Shown here: one piece after another, positions 16,446 through 23,833 of the stretch | How positions within the stretch are numbered: the stretch's first letter is position 1 | How the letters are laid out: each line of letters starts with the position of its first letter | Source: Mixta mediterraneensis | GTDB taxonomy: Bacteria; Pseudomonadota; Gammaproteobacteria; Enterobacterales; Enterobacteriaceae | Reading direction: 5' to 3' | Length of the DNA: 64,000 nt | Assembly: GCF_014946725.1 (NCBI RefSeq) | Contig: NZ_JACFXY010000002.1 | Span: 372,001 to 436,000 of the forward strand | Program-made: the position numbers and the translations under genes | The notes under the pieces: model-generated | Seen by the model: the letters and a program-made list of their open reading frames with translations, nothing else | What the model was told of the DNA's origin: nothing | Databases searched by the model: none

Positions 16446-17268
16446 CGCTCCCTCCAGCAGCAGCCGAATCGGTATCACTCGCCAAAGTTCTCCCGTTCGG
16501 CTTGCTGTGTCCCTTGTTCATAATCTGTTCTTTCCACTCGTTGATAATCCGCTTGCTGTCATCACGGTGTGCAGGGTGTGGCATCAGACGGTAATCACGT
16601 TCGTAGTCGATTTTGTGAAAATGCGGGTTGATGATTTTCGGTGCCACAATGCCCACGGCGCGTTTCACGTCTTCGTCAGTCGGTACGCGCTCAAGGAATT
16701 TTTTGAACTCCAGATCCCCGTTAATCTTCAGTCCGTCAACAATCTTGCGCAGTTGCTTTACAGCCCGGAAAAGCTCTTTAACGAAATCGTTATCCGCTGA
16801 CGGCATCGGCTCGCCTGCAACCTCAATACCGTCGATGTACAGCGGAATGCTGTCGATAAACGCGTGACGGTTCAGGTGTTTATTCACCTCAGCGGTGGTG
16901 ATGTATGGGTAAGATTTGACCAGGTTGAACAGCTTAATGGCCGTTGCGCCATCGTGCCGGGATGGGCGACCATTAGCGCAGCGCACGGCGGCGATCAGCG
17001 CGTCCTGGTGCTGCAGCGTCAGCATGTCGTAATCACCTACCACGATGTAATGCGTGCTCAGGTCTTCCATGTTCACCGGCTTCGCGTGGCTGTTGTGGGG
17101 CTTGTGAGGTTTATGCTCTTTGCGTGCCGGGGTGATGGATTTAACCAGTACTTCGGCCTGCTGCTGATCCATGCCAGCCTTGACCAGTTCGGCGACAACA
17201 CGGACGGGCTTCCATTCAGCAAATTTCCGATGCTTCGCAATGATCTGTTCCGGTGTCTTATTGCTCAT
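16438..17268 (-). CDS. Phage replication-region protein, unrecognised
   Basis: 276 aa. The N-terminus (KTPEQIIAKHRKFAEWKPVR) looks like a short helical domain, followed by a His/Lys/Pro-rich linker (RKEHKPHKPHNSHAKP), a middle part with IVVGDYDMLTLQHQDALIAA, and a C-terminal region with FKKFLERVPTDEDVKRAVG. It is the first gene of the leftward replication block and its last codons overlap the helicase start. A helicase-loader or replication accessory role would fit the place but no motif shows it. Confidence 0.7.
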   Translation of the reverse strand: MSNKTPEQIIAKHRKFAEWKPVRVVAELVKAGMDQQQAEVLVKSITPARKEHKPHKPHNSHAKPVNMEDLSTHYIVVGDYDMLTLQHQDALIAAVRCANGRPSRHDGATAIKLFNLVKSYPYITTAEVNKHLNRHAFIDSIPLYIDGIEVAGEPMPSADNDFVKELFRAVKQLRKIVDGLKINGDLEFKKFLERVPTDEDVKRAVGIVAPKIINPHFHKIDYERDYRLMPHPAHRDDSKRIINEWKEQIMNKGHSKPNGRTLASDTDSAAAGGSDA

Positions 17269-17414
17269 TTCCTACTCTCTTTCTTATTGAGATTTGTTCT
17301 CATTTGTCGAAAAAAAATATGGGGGTACATAAGTAAGTGATCTCTGTCAGATCGGAGAAAGGTCACTTTTGCCAGTAACACAGTCCCAAACCTGAGTCGC
17401 TTTTCGCACGACTC

Positions 17415-17756
17415 TCACCACCACCCCTGTGCCAGCTGATCCTCTCTGGTCTCAACAGCGGCTACCGGCTGGGCATGGTCACTGGCAAGTGTGGGTTTTT
17501 CAGTCAGCCCCATAGCTGCATTCTGGTAACGGTTCACATACAGGCGCAGACGGGTGTTGGCATTGCGGCGCCCAGCGTTCTGTTGCTTGTGAGCCAGAGG
17601 TTCAGCGTCGAAAGACTCCTGGTAGCGATCAGCATAGAGAAGCGCCACCTTGTGCCGCATGGATACCGGCAGACGGTTAAGTTGCTCCTGAATCCACTTG
17701 CCATCCTCCGGAACGAAAACGGATGGCATCACCGTGGCGAGGTAATCAGGCTGCAT
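17415..17756 (-). CDS. Small phage protein downstream of cro
   Basis: 113 aa from the ATG at 17756 (AGGA upstream), which overlaps the stop of the Cro-like gene by 11 bp; longer frames run antiparallel to no signal. Mostly helical, with VPEDGKWIQEQLNRLPVSMR and a basic AGRRNANTRLRLYVNRYQ. It holds the place of CII or a CII substitute, but no helix-turn-helix is evident. Family not recognised. Confidence 0.6.
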   Translation of the reverse strand: MQPDYLATVMPSVFVPEDGKWIQEQLNRLPVSMRHKVALLYADRYQESFDAEPLAHKQQNAGRRNANTRLRLYVNRYQNAAMGLTEKPTLASDHAQPVAAVETREDQLAQGWW

Positions 17757-17982
17757 GGCCGGGTCCTGCTGGGTGGGGGAATAAATCTGGAAGATCGGGC
17801 CGGATTTGGTGGGGTTGAACGCTCCCATTTGATGCTTTAACAATCGCCATGACGTAATCAGCCTTGACGCGACGACCATTTAACCAGCGGAAAACAGCCA
17901 CCGATGAAACGCCACAAGCGCGGGCCAAAGCCGCCTGGCTTCCAGCCTGATCTACAGCCTGCTGAATGTAAGGATTAATCAT
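17746..17982 (-). CDS. Cro-like repressor (YdaS/Cro HTH)
   Basis: 78 aa. A helix-turn-helix is seen in GSQAALARACGVSSVAVFRW (residues about 14-33) with LNGRRVKADYVMAIVKAS following, the YdaS/Cro type. It is divergent from the CI gene with 110 bp between the start codons holding operators. It would be transcribed from the pR-like promoter at 18015-18043 and open the leftward replication operon. The C-terminus (FPHPAGPGHAA) is disordered. Confidence 0.85.
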   Translation of the reverse strand: MINPYIQQAVDQAGSQAALARACGVSSVAVFRWLNGRRVKADYVMAIVKASNGSVQPHQIRPDLPDLFPHPAGPGHAA

Positions 17983-17992
17983 TTTTGTTTCC

Positions 17993-18073
17993 CAAAGTTA
18001 AAATCAACATTCAGATTTTAGACTGTTGATTAACTTTAGGCAATACCGTAAGTTAATTTACAGTTATTAACTA
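17993..18073. promoter_or_regulatory. CI/Cro operator region (OR-like)
   Basis: Four related AAGTTAA/TTAACTT elements: CAAAGTTAAAATC (17993), TGATTAACTTTAG (18027), GTAAGTTAATTTAC (18048-18061) and AGTTATTAACT (18063-18073). The last two are near-perfect palindromes. The same motif recurs downstream of cI at 18890-18920, as expected for paired OR and OL. Confidence 0.75.
18015..18043 (-). promoter_or_regulatory. pR-like promoter for cro
   Basis: On the minus strand TTGCCT (18043-18038), 17-bp spacer containing AAAGTTAAT, and TAAAAT (18020-18015). A repressor bound to the spacer would cover both boxes. Confidence 0.75.
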
Positions 18074-18078
18074 AAGGT

Positions 18079-18084
18079 ATAGAA
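18079..18084 (+). promoter_or_regulatory. pRM-like -10 box for cI
   Basis: TATAGA lies 9 bp upstream of the cI ATG (18093). A transcript starting 6-7 bases after it would have almost no leader, as for lambda cI made from pRM. No Shine-Dalgarno is visible. Confidence 0.5.
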
Positions 18085-18092
18085 TTCGGGTC

Positions 18093-18812
18093 ATGAAAAC
18101 ATTTGCTGAGCGGCTTCAGTCCGCAATGAAAGACGCTGGATACACACAGGCATCGCTTGCGCAAGCGGTGGGCGTATCTGTGCCCAGTATTTGGAAGTTG
18201 ATATCTGGAAAATCAGTTACCACAAGAAAATTAGTGGAGATTTCAAATGCGCTTGGTGTTGAGCCTGAATGGCTCTCTACCGGCAAAGGACCCATAGTAT
18301 CGGTGAGCAAAGGCACTCCTTCGGGGGCTATACCACCTCAAGATGAGTGGATACAGGTCGACTCTTGGGATGGAAACACGCCTCTTAACTCAGATGAGGT
18401 TGAGGTTCCATTTCTCAGGGACATTGAATTTGCCTGTGGTGATGGTAGTTGTACGGACGAAGACTACAATGGGTTCAAGTTGAGATTTTCAAAAGCGACA
18501 TTGCGCCGAGTAGGTGCAAGAACTGATGGTAAAGGGGTGCTTTGCTTCCCTGCAAGGGGCGATAGTATGGAGCCTAATATCCCTGACGGCACAACTGTCG
18601 CGGTAAATACCGACGACAAGCGCATTATTGATGGCAAGATATACGCCATCGCGCAAGATGGATGGAAGCGCATTAAGATGCTTTACAGGGTAGGCCCTCA
18701 TAGAGTCAGTATTAGGAGTTTCAACTCAGCTGAGCATACCCCCGAAGAGTGCGATCTTAAAGAGCTAGAGATTATAGGGCGTGTTTTTTGGTGGTCAGTG
18801 GTTGATTACTAA
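18093..18812 (+). CDS. CI-type repressor, LexA/S24 family
   Basis: 239 aa. N-terminal XRE HTH (YTQASLAQAVGVSVPSIWKL, residues about 17-36) and a C-terminal S24 autoprotease: probable cleavage at Cys-Gly in EFACGDGS, catalytic Ser in ARGDSMEPNIPDG and Lys in WKRIKMLYRV. It should hold the prophage in lysogeny and be cleaved after RecA activation. All catalytic residues are present, so immunity is probably intact even though the lytic genes are damaged. It ends in a strong terminator. Confidence 0.94.
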   Translation: MKTFAERLQSAMKDAGYTQASLAQAVGVSVPSIWKLISGKSVTTRKLVEISNALGVEPEWLSTGKGPIVSVSKGTPSGAIPPQDEWIQVDSWDGNTPLNSDEVEVPFLRDIEFACGDGSCTDEDYNGFKLRFSKATLRRVGARTDGKGVLCFPARGDSMEPNIPDGTTVAVNTDDKRIIDGKIYAIAQDGWKRIKMLYRVGPHRVSIRSFNSAEHTPEECDLKELEIIGRVFWWSVVDY

Positions 18813-18829
18813 TCAAAGTTAATAATAAG

Positions 18830-18852
18830 ACCGGCGAAAGCCGGTTTTTTTT
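18830..18852 (+). terminator. Terminator after cI
   Basis: ACCGGC-GAAA-GCCGGT followed by eight T, 18 bp after the cI stop codon. Confidence 0.92.
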
Positions 18853-18904
18853 CGCGTAAAATCAATGAAATATAAAAAATACGGAATTTTATTAACTTTA
18901 GTTG

Positions 18905-18933
18905 TTTACCAAAGTTAATTGATGATTTACCTT
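18905..18933 (+). promoter_or_regulatory. pL-like promoter with operators
   Basis: TTTACC (18905-18910), 17-bp spacer beginning AAAGTTAAT, and TACCTT (18928-18933). The operator motif sits at the same place in the spacer as in pR, and a second copy (ATTAACTTTAG) lies just upstream at 18891. It should drive the rightward early operon starting at 18965. Confidence 0.6.
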
Positions 18934-18964
18934 TATCTCATCGGCAGCTATTGGAGTTAATGAG

Positions 18965-19270
18965 ATGGTCATCTCACAGGATTTACCTAAGGCAATTCTT
19001 GTTAATAAAAAAAACAAAGAAATTGTGAATTGTTTTCACAAAGTTAACCCTTGCTTCGAACTTACCTTTGAAGACAAAGGTGACAATTCACCACCTTTCA
19101 AAATTAAATATAGCAAGCATGAGAAGCTAATAGCGTTATATGGACTCAATGGGGGTATGTATAACCTGTTGGACATATTCAATTGCTATGAAGATGCAAA
19201 TAAAAAAACTCAGGGGATGATTGACCGAACTCCCGGCATGAAAGAAAAGATTAACAACTTCTTTAGCTAA
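18965..19270 (+). CDS. First early-operon protein, unrecognised
   Basis: 101 aa, Lys- and Asn-rich and encoded by DNA more AT-rich than the neighbours, a sign of recent transfer. GGAG lies before the ATG. The product (MVISQDLPKAILVNKKNKEI; central HEKLIALYGLNGGMYNLLDI) has no membrane segment or HTH. It is the first gene after the pL-like promoter, a place where phages put anti-host or exclusion genes. No function can be assigned. Confidence 0.65.
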   Translation: MVISQDLPKAILVNKKNKEIVNCFHKVNPCFELTFEDKGDNSPPFKIKYSKHEKLIALYGLNGGMYNLLDIFNCYEDANKKTQGMIDRTPGMKEKINNFFS

Positions 19271-19337
19271 TTAAATCGAATTCAAATTACAGCGCCCGCG
19301 CTGGGGAATTCCGCAACCAAATTTCACGGAGGTCAGT

Positions 19338-19418
19338 ATGGAATTATGTATCGCACTATCAATTCTTGCTGGCCTCTCAATGGTCATCGCGTTTATTACG
19401 CTGCCATTTATGGAGTAA
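19338..19418 (+). CDS. 26-residue membrane peptide
   Basis: ATG with an excellent Shine-Dalgarno (CGGAGG, 6 bp spacing). The product MELCIALSILAGLSMVIAFI ending TLPFME is one continuous membrane helix. It ends 6 bp before the next start, tightly packed in the early operon. It is too short for most gene finders. A Kil-like or exclusion peptide is possible; nothing shows it. Confidence 0.6.
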   Translation: MELCIALSILAGLSMVIAFITLPFME

Positions 19419-19424
19419 AAAATA

Positions 19425-19697
19425 ATGAGTAAATCAACTGTTTTGGATGGCTATGAAATAAAAAAGCCAGATTTATTAAAGCTTGAGCGAGATGGTATCT
19501 ACTCTAACTCCGCAGTTGACACTGCCCGCGCTGCGGCTGAGTACGCCAGCCAGTTAAGTCATGAGTATCACAGCCTCCTTCATCGCCACCTGTTTATGGC
19601 TAATCCAAAAGTGGCGGGGCGTTTTCATAGTCTTATAACAGAGCTGACGACCATGACAGATTTAACGCTGCACAATGTAAGGTTCGGCAGGAAATGA
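19425..19697 (+). CDS. Early phage protein, unrecognised
   Basis: 90 aa, helical and soluble (MSKSTVLDGYEIKKPDLLKL; AAEYASQLSHEYHSLLHRHL). Its TGA overlaps the ATG of the next small gene (ATGA), so the two are likely translationally coupled. No motif recognised. Confidence 0.65.
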   Translation: MSKSTVLDGYEIKKPDLLKLERDGIYSNSAVDTARAAAEYASQLSHEYHSLLHRHLFMANPKVAGRFHSLITELTTMTDLTLHNVRFGRK

Positions 19698-19801
19698 AAA
19701 TAAAAGACCATTCTAAATATGTAACCGCAGTGAAGTTACATAAAGCAGGTCACGACATTCTTGCCAACTTGTTTTTACGTGCAGCGTACGGGGTGAAATG
19801 A
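19694..19801 (+). CDS. 35-residue basic early peptide
   Basis: Starts at an ATGA overlap with the upstream stop and ends at a TGA overlapping the next ATG, so it is held between coupled genes at both ends. Product MKIKDHSKYVTAVKLHKAGH and DILANLFLRAAYGVK: basic, helical, no Cys. The two overlaps are the main evidence for translation. Confidence 0.5.
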   Translation: MKIKDHSKYVTAVKLHKAGHDILANLFLRAAYGVK

Positions 19802-20019
19802 TGAAATCTAATGACCTTGTTATTTGCGAAGCGGCTGAAATGGCTAGTCAGCTTACTTCACTGATGGAGCTTTTATTTGAACGTGGCACAGGGAACGGGC
19901 TGAAAGTAAATGATCCGTTAATCGGCCTCGCATTCAACATGGCTACAAAAATTCAGTTCTTTTTGCAGGAAGAGGAAGACCGTCAGGATAAGGAAGAAAT
20001 TAATGACAAGCATCGTTGA
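19798..20019 (+). CDS. Early phage protein, unrecognised
   Basis: 73 aa (or 72 from the second of two adjacent ATGs at 19798 and 19801). An acidic helical protein: VICEAAEMASQLTSLMELLF, then MATKIQFFLQEEEDRQDKEE. It overlaps the next gene by 17 bp in another frame. The early-operon spacing is its main support. Confidence 0.6.
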   Translation: MMKSNDLVICEAAEMASQLTSLMELLFERGTGNGLKVNDPLIGLAFNMATKIQFFLQEEEDRQDKEEINDKHR

Positions 20020-20347
20020 GCGTAATCGCACGCGCCTGGTAAATATCTATCTTGCAACTCTGGTGCATAAAACCGGCGTAATGATGGCCCCCGTTAAATT
20101 GCCGGACGGGAAAATGACGGCTATCGAACTTGATTCAGAAATCGTAAGTAAGGCGCTTATTAAATTCTTCGAAACTGCTGTTAACAAAGTTATCTCTGGT
20201 GATGCAGCTGACCGTGAAATTGCAGAAACCTATGGCGACTGCGTGAAGCTCAAATCAGGAAAGCTTTCTGATATAGGCGTCGGTTTCATGAATGCGCTAA
20301 TAAGCAATCTAATCGAGCAGGCATTCAGCCAGCGAGGTGCGGAATGA
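20003..20347 (+). CDS. Early phage protein, unrecognised
   Basis: 114 aa, helical (MTSIVERNRTRLVNIYLATL; VSKALIKFFETAVNKVISGD), without membrane or zinc motifs. It overlaps the start of the HNH gene by 4 bp (ATGA). Function unknown. Confidence 0.65.
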   Translation: MTSIVERNRTRLVNIYLATLVHKTGVMMAPVKLPDGKMTAIELDSEIVSKALIKFFETAVNKVISGDAADREIAETYGDCVKLKSGKLSDIGVGFMNALISNLIEQAFSQRGAE

Positions 20348-20907
20348 CGATGGCCAACCCATTGCCCGAGCGCCAATACCTTTTGGAGTGCTTCTCTTAT
20401 GAAGCTGAGACGGGCTCTCTCACATGGCGGAAAAGGCCAATTGAGCACTTCTCGAGTTCTAGCCGGCAAAAGCAGTTTAACTCCGCATTTGGAGGTAAAC
20501 GGGCGGGAAGTATAGCAACAGTGTCTGTGTCGGCGGGTCGTCAATACCGGATTGTAAGGCTGAATGGTGTTTTGTTCTATGCGCATAGAGTTGCCTACAA
20601 GTTGGCAACCGGTGAAGAACCGCTGGTCATTGACCACATCGATGGCGACACATTGAACAACAAGCTTACCAACCTACGCACCTGCACCACGGTCGACAAC
20701 AGCAGGAACGTGAAGATTAGAGAAACCAACAAGTCTGGTTGCACCGGGGTTAGCTGGACAGAGAGAAAACAAAGGTGGCGGGCATACATCACCGTTGGTG
20801 CCAGGCAGATCGCATTAGGAACATATAGGCGATTTGAAGACGCAGTAAGGGCCCGAAAAGCAGCCGAGAAAATTTATGGATTTCATCCAAACCACGGCAC
20901 CAGATAA
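20344..20907 (+). CDS. HNH endonuclease with AP2 domain
   Basis: 187 aa homing-type endonuclease. The HNH core is HRVAYKLATGEEPLVIDHID followed by GDTLNNKLTNLRTCTTVDNS, with the conserved DHIDGD and NLR. An AP2 DNA-binding domain follows: SGCTGVSWTERKQRWRAYIT and ALGTYRRFEDAVRARKAAE. Such free-standing genes spread between phage genomes and need not serve the phage. It is joined to the upstream gene by a 4-bp overlap. Confidence 0.9.
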   Translation: MTMANPLPERQYLLECFSYEAETGSLTWRKRPIEHFSSSSRQKQFNSAFGGKRAGSIATVSVSAGRQYRIVRLNGVLFYAHRVAYKLATGEEPLVIDHIDGDTLNNKLTNLRTCTTVDNSRNVKIRETNKSGCTGVSWTERKQRWRAYITVGARQIALGTYRRFEDAVRARKAAEKIYGFHPNHGTR

Positions 20908-20928
20908 CTAACAAATTAAGGACAGAAA

Positions 20929-21315
20929 ATGATCCAAGTCTCTAAAAAATTGCCTGGTGTGGATGACGCTTTCCGCCAGGTCAAATCACCGGTTTATATC
21001 GTGACACGTCACGGACGTAACCGCCGCTTCCTCAGCCGCAGCGCTGCGATCAATAACCTGGTGCATTTCATGGTGACTGGCACCTTCGATAAGGCTGGCA
21101 TCCAGACGCATGAACCCTCGCAGCAGGTATGGAATGAAGGCGTTCTGGTGCACAAGCAGGGAGAACTGACTGAGCAGTACTGGAATGCGCACCATCGCAC
21201 CTATCGCCGAGTGCTGAAAATTATGGCCCGCCGCCGGGCAATCACGAAGTGGAAGAAGAATTACGACGCAGCCAGCAGCAACATCGCCCAACTGCTTAGC
21301 CAGAAACCTTACTGA
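20929..21315 (+). CDS. Early phage protein, unrecognised
   Basis: 128 aa, basic, with KSPVYIVTRHGRNRRFLSRS and SAAINNLVHFMVTGTFDKAG in the first half and RRVLKIMARRRAITKWKKNY near the end. AAGGA precedes the ATG. Similar proteins are common in enterobacterial prophage early regions next to Rha-type genes; no function is known to me. Confidence 0.7.
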   Translation: MIQVSKKLPGVDDAFRQVKSPVYIVTRHGRNRRFLSRSAAINNLVHFMVTGTFDKAGIQTHEPSQQVWNEGVLVHKQGELTEQYWNAHHRTYRRVLKIMARRRAITKWKKNYDAASSNIAQLLSQKPY

Positions 21316-21324
21316 GGCATAACT

Positions 21325-22032
21325 ATGAACAATTTTGTTATCGGTACCGATTCACAGGCAGCAATGACCAGCCTGGACATTGCTGATCTGGTAAGCAGCC
21401 GCCACGACAACGTCAAAAGAACTATCGAGCGGCTTTCCTCTGCTGGCGTGATTTCCCACCCTCCAATGGAGGACGGGGAGAAGTCAGCTAACGGCGTAGT
21501 GCTGAAGCTCTACAGGTTCCAAGGGGAAACCGGCAAGCGTGACAGCATCATCGTCGTTGCTCAGCTCTGCCCCGAGTTTACTGCTCGCCTGGTAGATCGT
21601 TGGAAAGAGCTGGAAGAAGAACGCGCCAGGCCTAAGTCGCAGGCTGAGCTTAACCTCGCTTATGCGCTGGCTCAGGTTGAACAGGAGCGCAGGCTGAACA
21701 CAGTTGAAAGCAAAATGCATGAGGTGGTCGAGACCGTAGAGAAAATTAAGCGCGGCTCGATCCCTGCAGGATGGGCGGGATATTCAGTGCTGCGAGTTAA
21801 ATGCGGCATGACCGATGCCAAATGCCGGACGCTGGTTAAAGGCTACAACATCCCTACTGACACTATCACCATCATGACGCCGGAGGGACAGCCGCGCCCG
21901 ATGAAGATCGTACTTGAGGCGGATTTTATGGCGACCTTTCGCGGAATGATGGATGAGGCGGAACAGCGCGGAACAAAGTGGTTTCACCCGAACATGGGCC
22001 TGTTTCAGGTCATCGGCTGGGAGGCTAAATAA
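21325..22032 (+). CDS. Rha-family phage regulatory protein
   Basis: 235 aa. The N-terminal third matches the pRha pattern: SLDIADLVSSRHDNVKRTIE with VVLKLYRFQG and RDSIIVVAQLCPEFTARLVD RW. A coiled coil follows (LAQVEQERRLNTVESKMHEV) and a C-terminal DNA-binding-like domain (SVLRVKCGMTDAKCRTLVKG; GTKWFHPNMGLFQVIGW). Rha proteins interfere with phage growth in hosts lacking IHF. It overlaps the next ATG by one base. Confidence 0.8.
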   Translation: MNNFVIGTDSQAAMTSLDIADLVSSRHDNVKRTIERLSSAGVISHPPMEDGEKSANGVVLKLYRFQGETGKRDSIIVVAQLCPEFTARLVDRWKELEEERARPKSQAELNLAYALAQVEQERRLNTVESKMHEVVETVEKIKRGSIPAGWAGYSVLRVKCGMTDAKCRTLVKGYNIPTDTITIMTPEGQPRPMKIVLEADFMATFRGMMDEAEQRGTKWFHPNMGLFQVIGWEAK

Positions 22033-22619
22033 TGTTTATTCACACCGATTTCCTTCGCGCTGCACTTTGCTGTGTGGCCGAACAGACAGAAGAACGCCGC
22101 TATTTGCAGGGCGTTCATATTACCAGTACGCATATTCAGGCGTGCAACCGGGCCGCATGCGTTTCTATGGAGCATGGTGCCAGCGATGCTATTGAAGGTG
22201 TGTTCATTCTTCATGGCGTAATCCCCGATGAGGCTGAAGGGACGTATATCAAACCGCTGTATGGGGCACTTGTGGCTGAACATGTTACTGCGGATAACAA
22301 GGTGATCGGCCGCAGTAACCTTGAGTCTGTTCAGTGTCAGTACCCCGACTTCAGCAAGCTGCTGGCTGGAGAACCAGAGCCATGTGACACATTCCCGGTA
22401 TTCCAGGCAAAGTATCTTGCCCTTCCTTTTCTGATGTTCGGGTTCGATTTCGGTGTCCTTCCTGTGCAGTTCAAACCATGGGGCAACGAAAAACCATGCC
22501 AGATCGTTTTCGACAGCGTGATCAATAAGTTTTACGGCAATCCTCAACTGGTAATCATGCCAATGCGGAATAACGCTTTCGAATTAATGGGGGCGTTGCT
22601 GAATGAAGAAAGTTGCTGA
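22032..22619 (+). CDS. Phage sliding-clamp-like protein
   Basis: 195 aa. Strand patterns resemble a DnaN-type clamp domain: EERRYLQGVHITSTHIQACN, VFILHGVIPDEAEGTYIKPL and a C-terminal GNPQLVIMPMRNNAFELMGA, where MPMR recalls the conserved end of beta clamps. It is shorter than a bacterial beta subunit. Whether it acts as a clamp, or mimics one to redirect the host polymerase, cannot be told from sequence. It overlaps the next small gene by 17 bp. Confidence 0.5.
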   Translation: MFIHTDFLRAALCCVAEQTEERRYLQGVHITSTHIQACNRAACVSMEHGASDAIEGVFILHGVIPDEAEGTYIKPLYGALVAEHVTADNKVIGRSNLESVQCQYPDFSKLLAGEPEPCDTFPVFQAKYLALPFLMFGFDFGVLPVQFKPWGNEKPCQIVFDSVINKFYGNPQLVIMPMRNNAFELMGALLNEESC

Positions 22620-22728
22620 GCTGGTCATGTTCACACTGTTCTTTTCCAGCCTGGCGGGGCTGGGATTAACGGCGGGTTTCTACTCGTTCATTTACACAGC
22701 TCGACTGCTTGCGAGGGTGATCGGATGA
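22603..22728 (+). CDS. 41-residue membrane peptide
   Basis: Starts at an ATG inside the end of the clamp-like gene and ends at TGA overlapping the next ATG (ATGA). The product (MKKVAELVMFTLFFSSLAGL, GLTAGFYSFIYTARLLARVIG split over one helix and a basic end) has a single membrane segment. Overlaps on both sides support translation. Function unknown. Confidence 0.55.
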   Translation: MKKVAELVMFTLFFSSLAGLGLTAGFYSFIYTARLLARVIG

Positions 22729-22946
22729 AATTTGACTTCAAAGACCACGGAGCCGTGGCAACGCTGACCATCACCAGTAGCCTGCTGGAGTTTCGGCGGC
22801 ACAACCGGGCGGTAGATGCCGCCCTGCTCTCTGCTGATGTGCTCGCCAGAACGTCAGGCATCCTCATCCGCAAAACAGTTATCAGCGGCCCGGTTAAACG
22901 CAGTCTGCGTGCATACCGTGCGGCCACAAGGGAGGCAGCGAAATGA
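22725..22946 (+). CDS. Early phage protein, unrecognised
   Basis: 73 aa, basic (MKFDFKDHGAVATLTITSSL; TVISGPVKRSLRAYRAATRE). Coupled by 4-bp overlaps to the genes on both sides. No motif recognised. Confidence 0.6.
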   Translation: MKFDFKDHGAVATLTITSSLLEFRRHNRAVDAALLSADVLARTSGILIRKTVISGPVKRSLRAYRAATREAAK

Positions 22947-23275
22947 CTCAGCAAAATGTATTTGCACTGGCGCAGGTTATCAAAGCGGCTGGCACCGACC
23001 CCAGCGAGATTACAGATGCTGTATGGGCTGCTGGCTATCGTCGCCCGGCTCGGGTGGTAGAAGAAGCCGTAACGCTGACGCTGGACATCATCGCTGGTTT
23101 TGTTGGTAACGACTTGCCATGGGCAGTCTGGCCAAAAAGCTATGACAACATTCTCAAGTGTGAGCTGAATGAAATTATCGAAGAGGCTCTCCACGCATAC
23201 AAAACAGCACACAGCATCGCCAGCAAGCTTCTGATTGACGGTTACAACAAGGTGGTGCCCAATGACGCAGCATGA
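22943..23275 (+). CDS. Early phage protein, unrecognised
   Basis: 110 aa, helical (MTQQNVFALAQVIKAAGTDP; WAAGYRRPARVVEEAVTLTL). Start overlaps the upstream stop by 4 bp; end overlaps the next start by 14 bp. No motif recognised. Confidence 0.6.
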   Translation: MTQQNVFALAQVIKAAGTDPSEITDAVWAAGYRRPARVVEEAVTLTLDIIAGFVGNDLPWAVWPKSYDNILKCELNEIIEEALHAYKTAHSIASKLLIDGYNKVVPNDAA

Positions 23276-23504
23276 AATGGCCAACCTCAACGACACGCTG
23301 GTGAAAGCCAGCGTCAAAATCGATGACGGGCGCGATCACTCGCAGTGCCTGGTGTGGCGAATGAACCAGAAGCGCCACATACGAAACGGAGTGGTGGTTC
23401 CGAAACCGGAGGCTCCTCAGGTGGCACCGGTACACATCGAGCCGAAGAAGAAGCCACGCAAGCGCGGGCACCGGGTGGTTCAGCAAGCGATAGGAGCGGT
23501 GTGA
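23262..23504 (+). CDS. Basic early phage protein, unrecognised
   Basis: 80 aa from the ATG at 23262. The C-terminus is Lys/Arg/Pro-rich (HIEPKKKPRKRGHRVVQQAI) and likely binds nucleic acid nonspecifically. Ends TGATG with the next gene. No family recognised. Confidence 0.55.
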   Translation: MTQHEMANLNDTLVKASVKIDDGRDHSQCLVWRMNQKRHIRNGVVVPKPEAPQVAPVHIEPKKKPRKRGHRVVQQAIGAV

Positions 23505-23833
23505 TGAGCGAGCAAAAAATTACTGAACGCGAAGCCTTTGAAGCAGCTCTCGTTGAGTGGTGGCCTCAAGCCAAAGGCAACTTGAACTTTGATGATGGCG
23601 AATACAGCAATCATTTCATGAACTATGCATGGTGGGGTTGGCAGGCAAGTCAGAAGCACCGGGCCGCATCGCATGATGTCGCTGAAGCTAATTCAGGGTG
23701 GAAGCTGGTCCCCGTGGAACCGACGCGGCAAATGATGTCTCAGGGCCATTTCGCAATGGCCGGCACCGACAGAGGTAAGTTTCGCCGAATCTATATGGCA
23801 ATGGTTGCGGCCGCGCCGGAGGTAAGCAAATGA
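23504..23833 (+). CDS. Ead/Ea22-like early phage protein
   Basis: 109 aa from the ATG at 23504 that overlaps the upstream TGA. It has the common early-phage layout: a charged start with YAWWGWQASQKHR, then GWKLVPVEPTRQMMSQGHFA and a C-terminal IYMAMVAAAPEV. That C-terminal block recurs in Ead/Ea22-like proteins of lambdoid phages. Role unknown. Confidence 0.6.
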   Translation: MSEQKITEREAFEAALVEWWPQAKGNLNFDDGEYSNHFMNYAWWGWQASQKHRAASHDVAEANSGWKLVPVEPTRQMMSQGHFAMAGTDRGKFRRIYMAMVAAAPEVSK

